Shown piece after piece: positions 1 through 8,230 of a stretch of 57,937 nt of DNA. The notes beneath the pieces are model-generated. The model made no database searches. It was not told the DNA's origin and saw only the letters and a program-made list of their open reading frames with translations. Every line of letters starts with the position of its first letter. Position 1 is the stretch's first letter. The position numbers and the translations under genes are program-made. This DNA comes from Anabaena subtropica FACHB-260 (GTDB lineage: Bacteria; Cyanobacteriota; Cyanobacteriia; Cyanobacteriales; Nostocaceae): positions 1 to 57,937 of the forward strand of contig NZ_JACJRF010000035.1 in assembly GCF_014697105.1 (NCBI RefSeq). Reading direction: 5' to 3'.

Positions 1-93
1 ATTGCTGCCAAAATCGCCTCTCACACACTACGCAAATTGCTTCGCCGCCTTTTTGGTATTGATGTTCTCACCTTCCAGTCTCATTCTCTTTAA
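1..93 (+). CDS. C-terminal end of an unrecognised protein
   Basis: An open frame enters from the left edge and stops with TAA at 91-93, leaving 30 residues. The tail is basic (TLRKLLRRLFGIDVL) and ends FQSHSL. It is in frame from base 1 and has no start in the window. I do not recognise the family. The 120 bases between this stop and the stop of the next (minus-strand) gene hold no gene and no strong hairpin. Confidence 0.45.
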   Translation: MAAKIASHTLRKLLRRLFGIDVLTFQSHSL

Positions 94-213
94 TTCACAT
101 TAGACGTAATTGGTAATTGATGATATATCTCATTCACAACCAGTTACCAATGTCCTAAAATTTTGATTTTCCAGTAGCAAATTGAGAAGTAATAATTACA
201 CCTACGGGCTATA

Positions 214-669
214 TTAATCGATTAGACAGTCAAAAGCCCCCGCAATATATTCTTGTAACTGAAACTGATATTCTCCAACTAAAAAGCTAGTTATGGTGTC
301 TTGAGTAGCGGATAACTCATGATGCTGTTTTGTCATTATTTGACAAGAAACTATAGCCACATCAAAGCGACAGGAATACTCTGCTTTTTCAGGGTATTTA
401 GTTAAAAAAATCTGTGATGTTCTCTCAATTTTTGCTTGCTTTTTCAGCGTAATTGCACCTCTTCCCCCATCATCCCAGTTACCTGGACTGCGAGTTTTGA
501 CTTCGACAAATGCCAGTATAGATTCTTGATTAGTTCCATCATATTGAGCGATGATATCAATTTCTCCCCAACGGCAAGAAAATTGACGATGTAAAATCAT
601 CCAACCCGCAGATTGTAACCATTGGGCTACGAGGTCTTCGCCTAAATTGGCAATATTTAAAGATTGCAT
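214..669 (-). CDS. yraN: YraN-family (UPF0102) endonuclease-like protein
   Basis: A 151-residue protein of the YraN/UPF0102 family, which has a restriction-endonuclease-like PD-(D/E)XK fold and no firmly established role. The N-terminal GEDLVAQWLQSAGW stretch is typical. The putative metal site is visible as WGEID (E36, D38) and FVEVKTR (E56, K58). It is slightly longer than the usual 110-130 residues, with extra residues at the C-terminus. The ATG lies inside one arm of a 17-bp inverted repeat shared with the upstream region. It is divergent from nrtS. The family call is fairly secure; the biochemical role is unknown. Confidence 0.8.
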   Translation of the reverse strand: MQSLNIANLGEDLVAQWLQSAGWMILHRQFSCRWGEIDIIAQYDGTNQESILAFVEVKTRSPGNWDDGGRGAITLKKQAKIERTSQIFLTKYPEKAEYSCRFDVAIVSCQIMTKQHHELSATQDTITSFLVGEYQFQLQEYIAGAFDCLID

Positions 670-805
670 AAAAAAATATATAATCTAGAGTGTGATATGA
701 CAGACTAGAATGTTAAATCATGCTTTTCTTGTGGAATGGACTAGAAGACCATCCTGTGTAGGTAAGATGCACACATTACAAAAATCTATTTTATGCAATC
801 TTTAA
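657..805. repeat. 17-bp perfect inverted repeat spanning the yraN/nrtS intergenic region
   Basis: TTAAAGATTGCATAAAA at 657-673 is the exact reverse complement of TTTTATGCAATCTTTAA at 789-805, with 115 bp between the arms. The left arm contains the start codon and first four codons of the YraN gene. The right arm repeats that start region on the plus strand, opening a mini-frame that stops after 11 codons. Origin and function are unknown. Confidence 0.7.
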
Positions 806-832
806 GGTCTGCCAGTCCAATACTATGAATCT

Positions 833-1075
833 ATGGCAAAAAGTAGAAAATTCCTCAAAGGCTATTTTGCTAGCCTGATAGAGCCTAAGTTTGTGCCAAC
901 TGCTTTGAAAGTTGCGGTTGTTGTTGGCTCCATTTTATTTGCTATAAATCATGGTAGCGCTTTATTAACAGGAAATATGGGACGCGATCGCTGGATTTCA
1001 GCAATTCTAACTTATGTAGTACCCTATTTCGTAAATATTCATGGTCAATATATTAGTATCCACCGACGTAAATAA
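833..1075 (+). CDS. nrtS: NrtS-like small nitrate/nitrite transporter subunit
   Basis: An 80-residue membrane protein with two hydrophobic segments (about residues 22-42 and 55-72) joined by a GNMGRDRW loop, and short basic ends. It resembles the cyanobacterial/bacterial NrtS family, small two-helix proteins reported to move nitrate or nitrite across the inner membrane as oligomers. No nitrate-assimilation genes are adjacent. I see no perfect NtcA box (GTA-N8-TAC) in the upstream 160 bases. The family call is from overall resemblance, so substrate is an inference. Confidence 0.6.
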   Translation: MAKSRKFLKGYFASLIEPKFVPTALKVAVVVGSILFAINHGSALLTGNMGRDRWISAILTYVVPYFVNIHGQYISIHRRK

Positions 1076-1097
1076 GTTTGTATTTAAGCTGGAATTG

Positions 1098-1532
1098 TCA
1101 AAGCCATTCTCCTCCCCGGAAACGCGAACGGGGAAAGATAATTCTCATAATGCTTTGGGAAGCAAGAAAAACTGCTAACCAAACAACGCTGTAGTGAAAA
1201 ATTAAACCATCAATAGGTAGGATTTCTTTGGGTATAGGTAATGGTAAGAAACCAAAAAGTTTAGCTCCACAAAAGACAAATATGAATTCCCAAATACCAG
1301 CCATGAGTTGATAAGCACCAGGCCAATCTCGATCCCAACGGAACTTTTGCAGATAATTATAAAGGACATCCCACCCTAAACCAAAGATAGCCACATAGGC
1401 TAATATCCAAAAATAAACAGAATCAGCACCGGGGCCAATTAAACCCATTGCAAAAGGCAATGATACTAATACACCAACAGTAGCAAGTAATAATAGTCTA
1501 GTTTGCCAACGACCAAATAAAGTTGGAGTCAT
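1098..1532 (-). CDS. Hypothetical four-helix membrane protein
   Basis: A 144-residue protein with about four hydrophobic segments (near residues 12-32, 40-60, 80-100 and 112-134). The first loop is GPGADSVYFW, the second loop is charged (QKFRWDRDWPG), and the C-terminus is basic (IFPRSRFRGGEWL). I recognise no catalytic motif or named family. Its stop faces nrtS across 22 bases, so the two are convergent. It is probably an inner-membrane protein of cyanobacteria; function unknown. Confidence 0.6.
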   Translation of the reverse strand: MTPTLFGRWQTRLLLLATVGVLVSLPFAMGLIGPGADSVYFWILAYVAIFGLGWDVLYNYLQKFRWDRDWPGAYQLMAGIWEFIFVFCGAKLFGFLPLPIPKEILPIDGLIFHYSVVWLAVFLASQSIMRIIFPRSRFRGGEWL

Positions 1533-1630
1533 GTTGCTTCGCTCCTAATTTAACAATCAATAAATTTAGGGGATTGTCTGCTTTTAATTTTTCTCAAGTG
1601 AATGAATTATGACGAATTACGAATTAAATT

Positions 1631-2482
1631 TTACGGTTTCATTTCTAGTAATTCGTTAACTGTGACAAATTTGTAACCTTGTTGTTTCAATCCATCAATG
1701 ATTGCTGGTAAGGCTTGTACTGTTCTTCGGCGATCGCCTCCACCATCGTGCATTAAAACTATATCACCGGGTTTTGCACTTTTGACAACATTTTTCACAA
1801 ATACTTGATATTTAGCGCGGGGGTCAGTATCAGCTGAAGTCAAAGACCACATAACTACAGCGTTTTTTTGGTTTTTAGCGTAAGTTGCTAAACCATTGTT
1901 TAAGACTCCTCCAGGGGGTCGAAATAACTGAGTTTTCACTCCTGTAGTTTTGTAAATTAAATCTGATGTGCGTTCAATTTCACTCTTGGCTGTAGCTTGA
2001 TTCATCCGCTTATACCAATGATGCCAAGTATGATTACCAATAGCATGACCTTCAGCTACAATTCGTTTAGCCATGTCGGGATTTGCTTGTATGGCTTGTC
2101 CTACCCAAAAGAATGTTGCTTTTATCTGATTTTGTTTAAGAATATCCAAAATTTCTGGAGTGGTTTTAGGCCAAGGGCCATCATCAAAAGTTAGGGCAAT
2201 GACTTTTTCATTGCTATTAAGTTGTACCTTATAGACTGTTTTCCCTTGATATTGCACCGGCACAGTAAAGTTAAGGTTAGTCGGTTTAACTACTGGGGGT
2301 GATTGGGGTGTAACTGGCGATTGTACCTGATTGCTGGAAACAGGTACATCTTGGGTGACTATTGCAGATGGATGTTTACGAAACGCTAAAAGAGTGCCGA
2401 CTGTAATAGAACAAGTTACCAAAAAAGTGGCGATCGCTATCACGCCAATAAATTTTTCTCTCTTTACGGGGTTGTTGGTCAT
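1631..2482 (-). CDS. Polysaccharide deacetylase (NodB/CE4 domain), membrane anchored
   Basis: A CE4 metal-dependent deacetylase that removes N- or O-acetyl groups from peptidoglycan or extracellular polysaccharide. From the ATG at 2482 there is an N-terminal membrane anchor (about residues 10-35) and a Pro/Gln/Val-rich linker. The NodB domain shows TFDDGP (about 98-103), the metal motif HTWHH, RPPGG, DTDPR and a final MHDGGGDRR. A GTG seven codons upstream is also possible; I prefer the ATG because it starts just before the basic N-terminus of the anchor. The gene lies 39 bases downstream of the SGNH hydrolase on the same strand, suggesting paired modification of cell-envelope glycans. Confidence 0.85.
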   Translation of the reverse strand: MTNNPVKREKFIGVIAIATFLVTCSITVGTLLAFRKHPSAIVTQDVPVSSNQVQSPVTPQSPPVVKPTNLNFTVPVQYQGKTVYKVQLNSNEKVIALTFDDGPWPKTTPEILDILKQNQIKATFFWVGQAIQANPDMAKRIVAEGHAIGNHTWHHWYKRMNQATAKSEIERTSDLIYKTTGVKTQLFRPPGGVLNNGLATYAKNQKNAVVMWSLTSADTDPRAKYQVFVKNVVKSAKPGDIVLMHDGGGDRRRTVQALPAIIDGLKQQGYKFVTVNELLEMKP

Positions 2483-2521
2483 CTCAAAATTCCCAAAACT
2501 CACCCCATGATAAGCGATTAG

Positions 2522-3241
2522 TTAAATCAGCTGATAATCAGGTCGAGCATGATAGGCTGCTAACGGTTCCCAATTAATTACATCTTCCAACAAAGCTTGA
2601 TAACCGAAGGTGTTGGGATGCAGTCCATCTTCGCTTAGACGTTTGTTTCGCCAAGTGTCACCCCGTGACATCCATTGGTCGAAAATATCTAAATAGGGAA
2701 TTTGCCGTTGATTGCAAGCAATCTTCGTTGCTTCTTTGTAGCGGTATTGATCGGCATGATTAAAATAAAAGCAATTTAAAAAAGGCATTTTGGCTTCATC
2801 TACTGGAACCATACCCACAAATAATACGGGGCAAAGTTGCTGCGCTTGATCTAGTAGAGAAGCGATTTCTGATTCAAATACAGCAAAATCTGTACAGTTA
2901 CGTCCATTAAGACGGGTTAACCGCGCTGAATCATTTACGCCGACAGAAAGGATAATCAAATCGGGGACACGATTCCGCAATTCGCCACGATGACGAAATT
3001 CTACCTCTAACCTTTGTGCTACTTGCTGGGTGCGATCGCCTCTGACTCCCAAATTATACAGGACATGACCAGAGCTATCGGGCAACATCCACCAGCGCCG
3101 CAATTGCTCTACCCATCCGCCTTTCTCTGGGTCGCCGAAGCCATATACTAAACTATCCCCCAGTGCGATAATCTTCAAAGGCTGGCATTGAGTTGGCGAT
3201 AAAGACAGCTGCATTGAGGAATGAATGGGAAATGTTGGCAT
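2522..3241 (-). CDS. GDSL/SGNH-family lipase or esterase
   Basis: A 239-residue SGNH hydrolase with no obvious signal peptide. Block I is IIALGDSLVYGFGD (Ser nucleophile), block II is NLGVRGDRT (Gly), block III is LSVGVNDSAR (Asn) and block V is DGLHPNTFGY (Asp and His). The full set of catalytic residues is therefore visible. The family hydrolyses esters or thioesters of lipids or acetylated sugars; the substrate cannot be read here. It is transcribed with the downstream polysaccharide deacetylase. A second in-frame ATG nine codons in is an alternative start. Confidence 0.82.
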   Translation of the reverse strand: MPTFPIHSSMQLSLSPTQCQPLKIIALGDSLVYGFGDPEKGGWVEQLRRWWMLPDSSGHVLYNLGVRGDRTQQVAQRLEVEFRHRGELRNRVPDLIILSVGVNDSARLTRLNGRNCTDFAVFESEIASLLDQAQQLCPVLFVGMVPVDEAKMPFLNCFYFNHADQYRYKEATKIACNQRQIPYLDIFDQWMSRGDTWRNKRLSEDGLHPNTFGYQALLEDVINWEPLAAYHARPDYQLI

Positions 3242-3351
3242 CTTAAAAGACTATATTTTATATCTTTACAAGATTCTATACATTTCTACACCATTACAGG
3301 GTATATTTTCTTTCTTTTGTCCTGAAAGCTTGGTATTGCGGATAATTAAAG

Positions 3352-4023
3352 TTATTCAATATCGGGGGGTTTTGCATCATTCTTATTTCCCCTGAAAGTT
3401 AATTGCCAAGCAGTAAAGATTATGCCCAAGGCAGCTAAAATCGGCAGAGCGATCGCCCATAATGGTAGAGATTTTAATTCACCATCTACTGCATCATTCT
3501 TGATATCTGGCGCATTTTGTGTATTTACTTTATTAGTTCCACCCGCTACAGTCACCTCAAATTTGAACTCAAAGGGTTGAAAGTTTGCCCCAGGCGTCGG
3601 TTTACCACTTAGCTCTAGTTGATAAATCCCCGGTTTGGGAAAGGTAATTTTTGCCCCTGGTATGCCCTGATAACGTTCAGCATTCACGGATGTTAAAGAT
3701 GGCTCCAACAGTGCTGGTTCTCCTGGTATATGAGGTTCGGCGTAAACTGCTAACTGACAATTACATTGCTGGAGAGGAATTGCTGTACCACCTTTACGGG
3801 TGAGGGCAAACCAAGCTTGTGTCGGTTCCCCTGCACGGGGATTATCATTCGGTTCGATGTGTAGTGTACCGCCAACATCTGTTGATACTTGTACCTTATG
3901 GGCAGTAGCCGGGTAAATATTAGTTATGGATAGAGTTAAAAAACTGAGAAATAATATTGGTGTTGATGCCCAGGTTTGCTGTTGGGCTTTGGTTACTTTA
4001 CGGTGACTTGGTAGGGGGGACAT
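3352..4023 (-). CDS. Exported beta-rich protein with C-terminal membrane anchor; partner of the SafE-like protein
   Basis: A 223-residue protein. An N-terminal hydrophobic signal segment (about 18-38, ending PATAHK) precedes a periplasmic region containing a CNC motif (QQCNCQL) and Ig-like strand patterns such as KPGIYQLELSGKP. One membrane helix (about 188-208) ends in a short acidic/basic tail. Its start overlaps the end of the upstream SafE/UreH-like gene by 26 bases, so the two are probably translationally coupled. The topology resembles small periplasmic copper or redox accessory proteins, but I do not recognise the family. A metal role is inference from the Cys pair, the His-containing mature N-terminus and the partner gene. 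Confidence 0.55.
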   Translation of the reverse strand: MSPLPSHRKVTKAQQQTWASTPILFLSFLTLSITNIYPATAHKVQVSTDVGGTLHIEPNDNPRAGEPTQAWFALTRKGGTAIPLQQCNCQLAVYAEPHIPGEPALLEPSLTSVNAERYQGIPGAKITFPKPGIYQLELSGKPTPGANFQPFEFKFEVTVAGGTNKVNTQNAPDIKNDAVDGELKSLPLWAIALPILAALGIIFTAWQLTFRGNKNDAKPPDIE

Positions 4024-5269
4024 AAAACTTCTCTAAGGCTAACTTTGACCAAAAAAAGTGCGAGCGCGCCAGCAACACGGCGAGAATTATAATTCCTAAC
4101 AGCACTGTTGCTAACTTATTCCCCCACGTTGATTGTAGAGAACCCAAATAATGAGAACCAATCAACACTGCATGAATCGCACTCAAAAGCAAAGCCGGTA
4201 CACTCAATAAATGAATTTGTCGCCAGTGCTTGCCTAAAGATTTTTGCCATGATTCCCAACTTGTGAAAGCTGCGGGGGTCATTAATATCAATGCTACAGC
4301 ACCCGCCGTCATCCCTACTTGAAATTGTGGCGGTAAAAAGAAGAAGGCGGCAAAATTCCATTGCAATGAATGTTCAATCATGTGAGTGGTATGTACCACA
4401 GATAACACAAATGCCCCTACCCCCAAGGCGCGACGGTAACGTAGAGGTGATACCCAAACTTTACTGACAGGACGAGCAATCAGCGCCAAAATCAAGCAGA
4501 ATAGGGCTGCGTGTCCGGTGTAATCTGCCATTGTGTCACCAGTCCGCAGCAAGGTAATTGTCCCAATAGTTAAGGTAATCCAACCACCTAAGCGAAATAA
4601 TTGACTACGCCTATCTTGACTTACCAAGGAAGTAGACACACCCACACCAAGCATTGTAGGGAGTGTTCCCAAACCAAAAGCCAGCATCGTTGCCCCACCC
4701 ATCCATAAATTACCAGTCTCCGCCGCTTTAATTTGAGCAGCGTAAAGGAAGCCACAGGGCATCAAACCCCAAGTCATGCCTAAAAGTGTAGGTGTCCACC
4801 AGCGCGGTTGTAGAGAAAGTTTGACCATTCCTGCGCTCAGGCGGTTGTGTAAGTTTCCCTTTAATAGAGGGTGTAATACAGGAATGTGAGGCAGTAAATT
4901 AGGTGCTAATTGTCCTAACCCAAACCAAATCAACATGACACCAGTAATAATTGCCATGACACGGCGGAAGTCGCTACCTATACCCGCTAACTGTCCGCCT
5001 TGGAGTAACACCGAACCGACTCCCCCAAGTCCAGCACCAACAAGGGCATAACTCAACATCCGCCCCAAGTTGAGGAGAAAATGAAACTTTAATTGCTGTT
5101 GCCAAGTCGGATTGGTTTTGGTGGGTGATGTTTTTCCCTGAGAGTCTTTTTCAGGAGTGGTGTGTTGATGAGACAGGGAAAACGCTACTGTTAGCGGCCC
5201 ACACATCCCGAAGCAATGCCCAAAACTGCCCAAGAACCCCAGGATGGTGATGAGTGATAAATCTAACAT
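3998..5269 (-). CDS. SafE/UreH-like membrane protein fused to a ferric-reductase-like haem domain
   Basis: A 423-residue integral membrane protein in two parts. Residues 1-240 show the UreH_2/SafE (TauE-like) signature: GHCFGMCGPLTVAF near the N-terminus and LMPCGFLYAA in the middle, both with conserved cysteines that in relatives are linked to metal or thiol transport. Residues about 245-410 carry a ferric-reductase-like bundle with well-spaced histidines (VVHTTHMIEH, HWRQIHLLS, IHAVLIGSHYL) that could bind haem. It is the first gene of a two-gene unit with the anchored CNC protein. Joint copper/iron or electron transfer across the membrane is inferred; substrate unknown. A 193-bp divergent promoter region separates it from the M28 peptidase. 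Confidence 0.68.
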   Translation of the reverse strand: MLDLSLITILGFLGSFGHCFGMCGPLTVAFSLSHQHTTPEKDSQGKTSPTKTNPTWQQQLKFHFLLNLGRMLSYALVGAGLGGVGSVLLQGGQLAGIGSDFRRVMAIITGVMLIWFGLGQLAPNLLPHIPVLHPLLKGNLHNRLSAGMVKLSLQPRWWTPTLLGMTWGLMPCGFLYAAQIKAAETGNLWMGGATMLAFGLGTLPTMLGVGVSTSLVSQDRRSQLFRLGGWITLTIGTITLLRTGDTMADYTGHAALFCLILALIARPVSKVWVSPLRYRRALGVGAFVLSVVHTTHMIEHSLQWNFAAFFFLPPQFQVGMTAGAVALILMTPAAFTSWESWQKSLGKHWRQIHLLSVPALLLSAIHAVLIGSHYLGSLQSTWGNKLATVLLGIIILAVLLARSHFFWSKLALEKFYVPPTKSP

Positions 5270-5462
5270 AAGGAAAGTCTTGAGGCACTTTTGTAATAAT
5301 CCACCAATCTAAAGTTATTGGGTAAAGGGAATAGAGAAAGAAGCTTTTTCTGAAACTTTTATTCCCTGCAAGGTTGGCTCGACAGAATACTAGGGCAAAA
5401 CTTTAAGTCATATTAGTAACTTTGTCAAAAGACGAACGGTCAAACTTATTGGTTAATAGTCA

Positions 5463-6461
5463 ATGATGAAAAAACGGATTTGGCTGACATTGCTGGTGCT
5501 GGTGGTAATTGTCATTGTGGGTAGTAGGAGTAGTGCATTTTTTGAGCAGCGTTCCTTGCCAGAAATGGTTGAGAGTCAGCCAGTAGCAACACCTCAACCA
5601 CAACTGGAGCCTCAGGAAGTCAAGAATGAGTTAAAAATATCTGTTGATAAATTATTAGCTCATGTTCAAAAGTTAAATTTTCAACGCTACACAACGACGG
5701 AGCGATCGCGCACTCGGACGTATATCATTAATGAACTACGAAAATTTGGCTGGACACCAAATCTGGAAAAGTTTTCTGGTGGTGTCAATGTCTTTGCTGA
5801 ACGCCAAGGAACTGAAAATACAGCCGATGCAATTTTAGTAGCAGCTCATTATGACACTGTACCTGGTTCCCCTGGTGCTGATGATAACGCTAGTGGTGTG
5901 GCTGTCTTACTGGAAATAGCCAGACTGTTTGCTTCCCATCCCACACCCAGGACTTTGCAGTTAGCTTTTTTTGACCTTGAGGAAGCCGGACTAATTGGTA
6001 GCAAAGCTTTTGTTACTAACACTCAACGCTTGGAAAAACTCCAGGGTGTGATAGTTATGGATATGGTTGGTTATGCTTGTTACACTTCTGGCTGTCAGAA
6101 ATATCCGGCAACATTGCCTGTCACCCCACCCAGTGACAAGGGTGATTTTTTAGTAGCAGTAGGTGATATTGAAAATTTACCTTTACTTAACGCTTTTAAC
6201 AATTCTGATACAAAGAATCTACCCACCGTCCTGACTTTACCAATTCCCCTGAAAGGTTTACTCACGCCTGATACACTCCGTAGTGATCATGCCCCATTTT
6301 GGTATCAGGGAGTGGGTGCGGTGTTAGTTACAGATACGGCGAATCTGCGTACACCCCATTATCATCAACCTAGTGATACACCCGAAAATATTGAGAAGCC
6401 CTTTTTTGTTGGCGCTGCACAATTGGTAGTTAATGCAACTAATAGCTTGTTAAAGAGTTGA
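5463..6461 (+). CDS. M28-family zinc metallopeptidase
   Basis: A 332-residue exported or membrane-anchored aminopeptidase-like protein. An N-terminal hydrophobic helix (about 5-20) is followed by a Pro/Glu/Gln linker and the M28 catalytic domain. Zinc ligands and catalytic acid are visible: AHYDTVPGSPGADDNASG (His, Asp), FFDLEEAG (Glu pair), MDMVGY (Asp) and PHYHQPSDT (His). The family removes N-terminal amino acids from peptides. It may also resemble glutaminyl cyclase-type M28 members, which share the fold. ATG at 5463 is followed directly by the basic signal start MMKKR. Convergent with mgtE. Confidence 0.85.
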   Translation: MMKKRIWLTLLVLVVIVIVGSRSSAFFEQRSLPEMVESQPVATPQPQLEPQEVKNELKISVDKLLAHVQKLNFQRYTTTERSRTRTYIINELRKFGWTPNLEKFSGGVNVFAERQGTENTADAILVAAHYDTVPGSPGADDNASGVAVLLEIARLFASHPTPRTLQLAFFDLEEAGLIGSKAFVTNTQRLEKLQGVIVMDMVGYACYTSGCQKYPATLPVTPPSDKGDFLVAVGDIENLPLLNAFNNSDTKNLPTVLTLPIPLKGLLTPDTLRSDHAPFWYQGVGAVLVTDTANLRTPHYHQPSDTPENIEKPFFVGAAQLVVNATNSLLKS

Positions 6462-6520
6462 TGTATTTTCAGGTACTACCCACAAGTAATACCAATTCAA
6501 AATTCAAAATTCAAAAACCG

Positions 6521-6558
6521 ATGTTCGTAGTAAGTACTTTAGTCCTTACTACGAACAT
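6521..6558. terminator. Perfect 14-bp-arm hairpin between convergent genes
   Basis: ATGTTCGTAGTAAG at 6521-6534 pairs exactly with 6545-6558 across a 10-base loop. It sits between the convergent M28 and mgtE genes. No strong T-run follows on the plus strand. The core GTAGTAAG/ACTTTAGT recurs at 21766-21815, so it is a dispersed Nostoc-type repeat that may act as a bidirectional terminator or mRNA 3' end. Confidence 0.6.
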
Positions 6559-6592
6559 TGAATTATTTACACCGTTCTACTTAGGCAAAAGT

Positions 6593-7987
6593 TCATATTC
6601 TTAAAATCAATCTTGCTACATTGAAATAAACTAAAACTCCAAACACATCAACCGCAGTGGTAATAAATGGTGCTGACATTAAAGCAGGATCTAACTTCAT
6701 AGCACGAAATAAGAAAGGTAAAGCTGCACCTGCAAATGAAGCCATGATCGAAATTGCAAATAAACTTATACCTACAGCTAGTGATACTCCCACATTTCCT
6801 TGAAGAAAAGTAGCCCAAACTGTGACGACCACTCCTAGCATTGCACCCAAAACAATACCTGCGGTTGTTTCTTTGCGGATAATTTTTCCAGCTTGGTTAC
6901 TGCGGACTTCTTGGGTATTTAAACCTCTAATTACTACTGTTGAAGACTGCGCTCCTACATTTCCGCCAGTATCAATTAACAATGGAATAAATGCAGCTAG
7001 GGAAACTACTTGTTCTAAAATATCTTCTTGACCACTAATAACTGTACTTGTCAGAGTATTAGTAAGTAAAAGAATCAACAACCAAGATACTCGTCTACGA
7101 GCTACTGTAAACAAGTTAGTTTGAAAATAGTTGTCAGCAGCAGATTCTAATCCTCCCAATTTATAAATATCTTCTGTTGTTTCTTGTTGTAAAATATCAA
7201 GAACATCATCAACAGTCACGATACCAACTAATCTTTTTTCATTATCTACTACAGGTACGGCAAGAAAGTCATAACGTTGAATCGTGCGAGCAACTTCTTC
7301 TTGATCGGTGTCGGTATGAACATAGACTACATCTCTAGTCATGATGTTACCAATGATGTCTTCTGGTTGGGCTGTAATCAAATTTCGCAAAGAGAAAGTT
7401 CCCGTTAAACGACGAGCATCATCAGTAACATAAATGTAATAAATCAGTTCGCTTGCATCGGCCAGACTGCGAATCCTTTCGAGAGTCTGGGTTATGGTCA
7501 TATTTTCTTTAATTGATAAATATTCTGGGGTCATGATTCGCCCCGCAGTATTGGGTTTATAACCCAATAGCAAGGCTGTGCTATCCCGTTCCGCCGGTGT
7601 TAGTTGTTGTAATAATCGCCGGACGACTTTTGCTGGTAATTCGTCAAATAACCTGGCGCGGTCATCGGGTGACATTCTATCAAGAATTTCCTGCACATCT
7701 TGACGCTTAAAATCTGAAATTAGCGCCTGTTGGACATTGGAATCAAGATATTCAAATACTTCGATCGCTTCTTCTTTTGATAATAAACGAAAGGCGATCG
7801 CTTGCATCGGTTCTGGTAAATTACCGATAACTTCGGCAATATCTACATACTGAACCGGAATCAATAAAGCTTTTGCTCCTTCATAGTTTTCCTGAGAGAG
7901 CAATCTTTCTAGTTGTGCTTGTACAAGTTCTTGTAATTCTTGCCGGGAACTAGTCGGTTGGTACGTAGGTGGAGTTTCTTGGTTCAC
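6593..7987 (-). CDS. mgtE: MgtE magnesium transporter
   Basis: A 464-residue inner-membrane Mg2+ channel/transporter of normal length. The N-terminal MgtE superhelical domain (about 30-130; RRLLQQLTPAERDSTALLLG) is followed by two CBS domains (about 135-260; YKPNTAGRIMTPEY, VPVVDNEKRLVGIVTVDD) that sense Mg2+. Five membrane helices (about 290-464) include the pore signature LLIDTGGNVGAQSS and end RLILRI. Its leader is AT-rich and I do not see an M-box riboswitch. It is followed at its 3' end by the 6521-6558 hairpin. Function is well supported by the family. Confidence 0.95.
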   Translation of the reverse strand: MNQETPPTYQPTSSRQELQELVQAQLERLLSQENYEGAKALLIPVQYVDIAEVIGNLPEPMQAIAFRLLSKEEAIEVFEYLDSNVQQALISDFKRQDVQEILDRMSPDDRARLFDELPAKVVRRLLQQLTPAERDSTALLLGYKPNTAGRIMTPEYLSIKENMTITQTLERIRSLADASELIYYIYVTDDARRLTGTFSLRNLITAQPEDIIGNIMTRDVVYVHTDTDQEEVARTIQRYDFLAVPVVDNEKRLVGIVTVDDVLDILQQETTEDIYKLGGLESAADNYFQTNLFTVARRRVSWLLILLLTNTLTSTVISGQEDILEQVVSLAAFIPLLIDTGGNVGAQSSTVVIRGLNTQEVRSNQAGKIIRKETTAGIVLGAMLGVVVTVWATFLQGNVGVSLAVGISLFAISIMASFAGAALPFLFRAMKLDPALMSAPFITTAVDVFGVLVYFNVARLILRI

Positions 7988-8230
7988 TGCAAGCCTCCTG
8001 TATTTACAAATATATAGAAGCAGGTGTAATTTTAGTATATTTATTTTTGAGTATCAAGTGTTACATAAATAGACACAATTAAATATAAAAGATTTTTTTT
8101 AGTGATTATTTGATTAATCTCTCATCAGTTTTTAGAGGGCTAAAGCCCTTAATACAAACTTTAATTTTATTAAAAATTTGTAATTACTAGGGCAGTTATT
8201 TTTAATTAATAAACTTAGATTGGTTGAATT

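Noticed and set aside
670-832. NtcA site for nrtS
   Set aside because: No GTA-N8-TAC match; the nearest word (GTAGGTAAGATGCAC) lacks the second half.
7988-8230. M-box magnesium riboswitch upstream of mgtE
   Set aside because: The leader is AT-rich with only a short AGGGCT/AGCCCT hairpin; the conserved M-box core is not visible.
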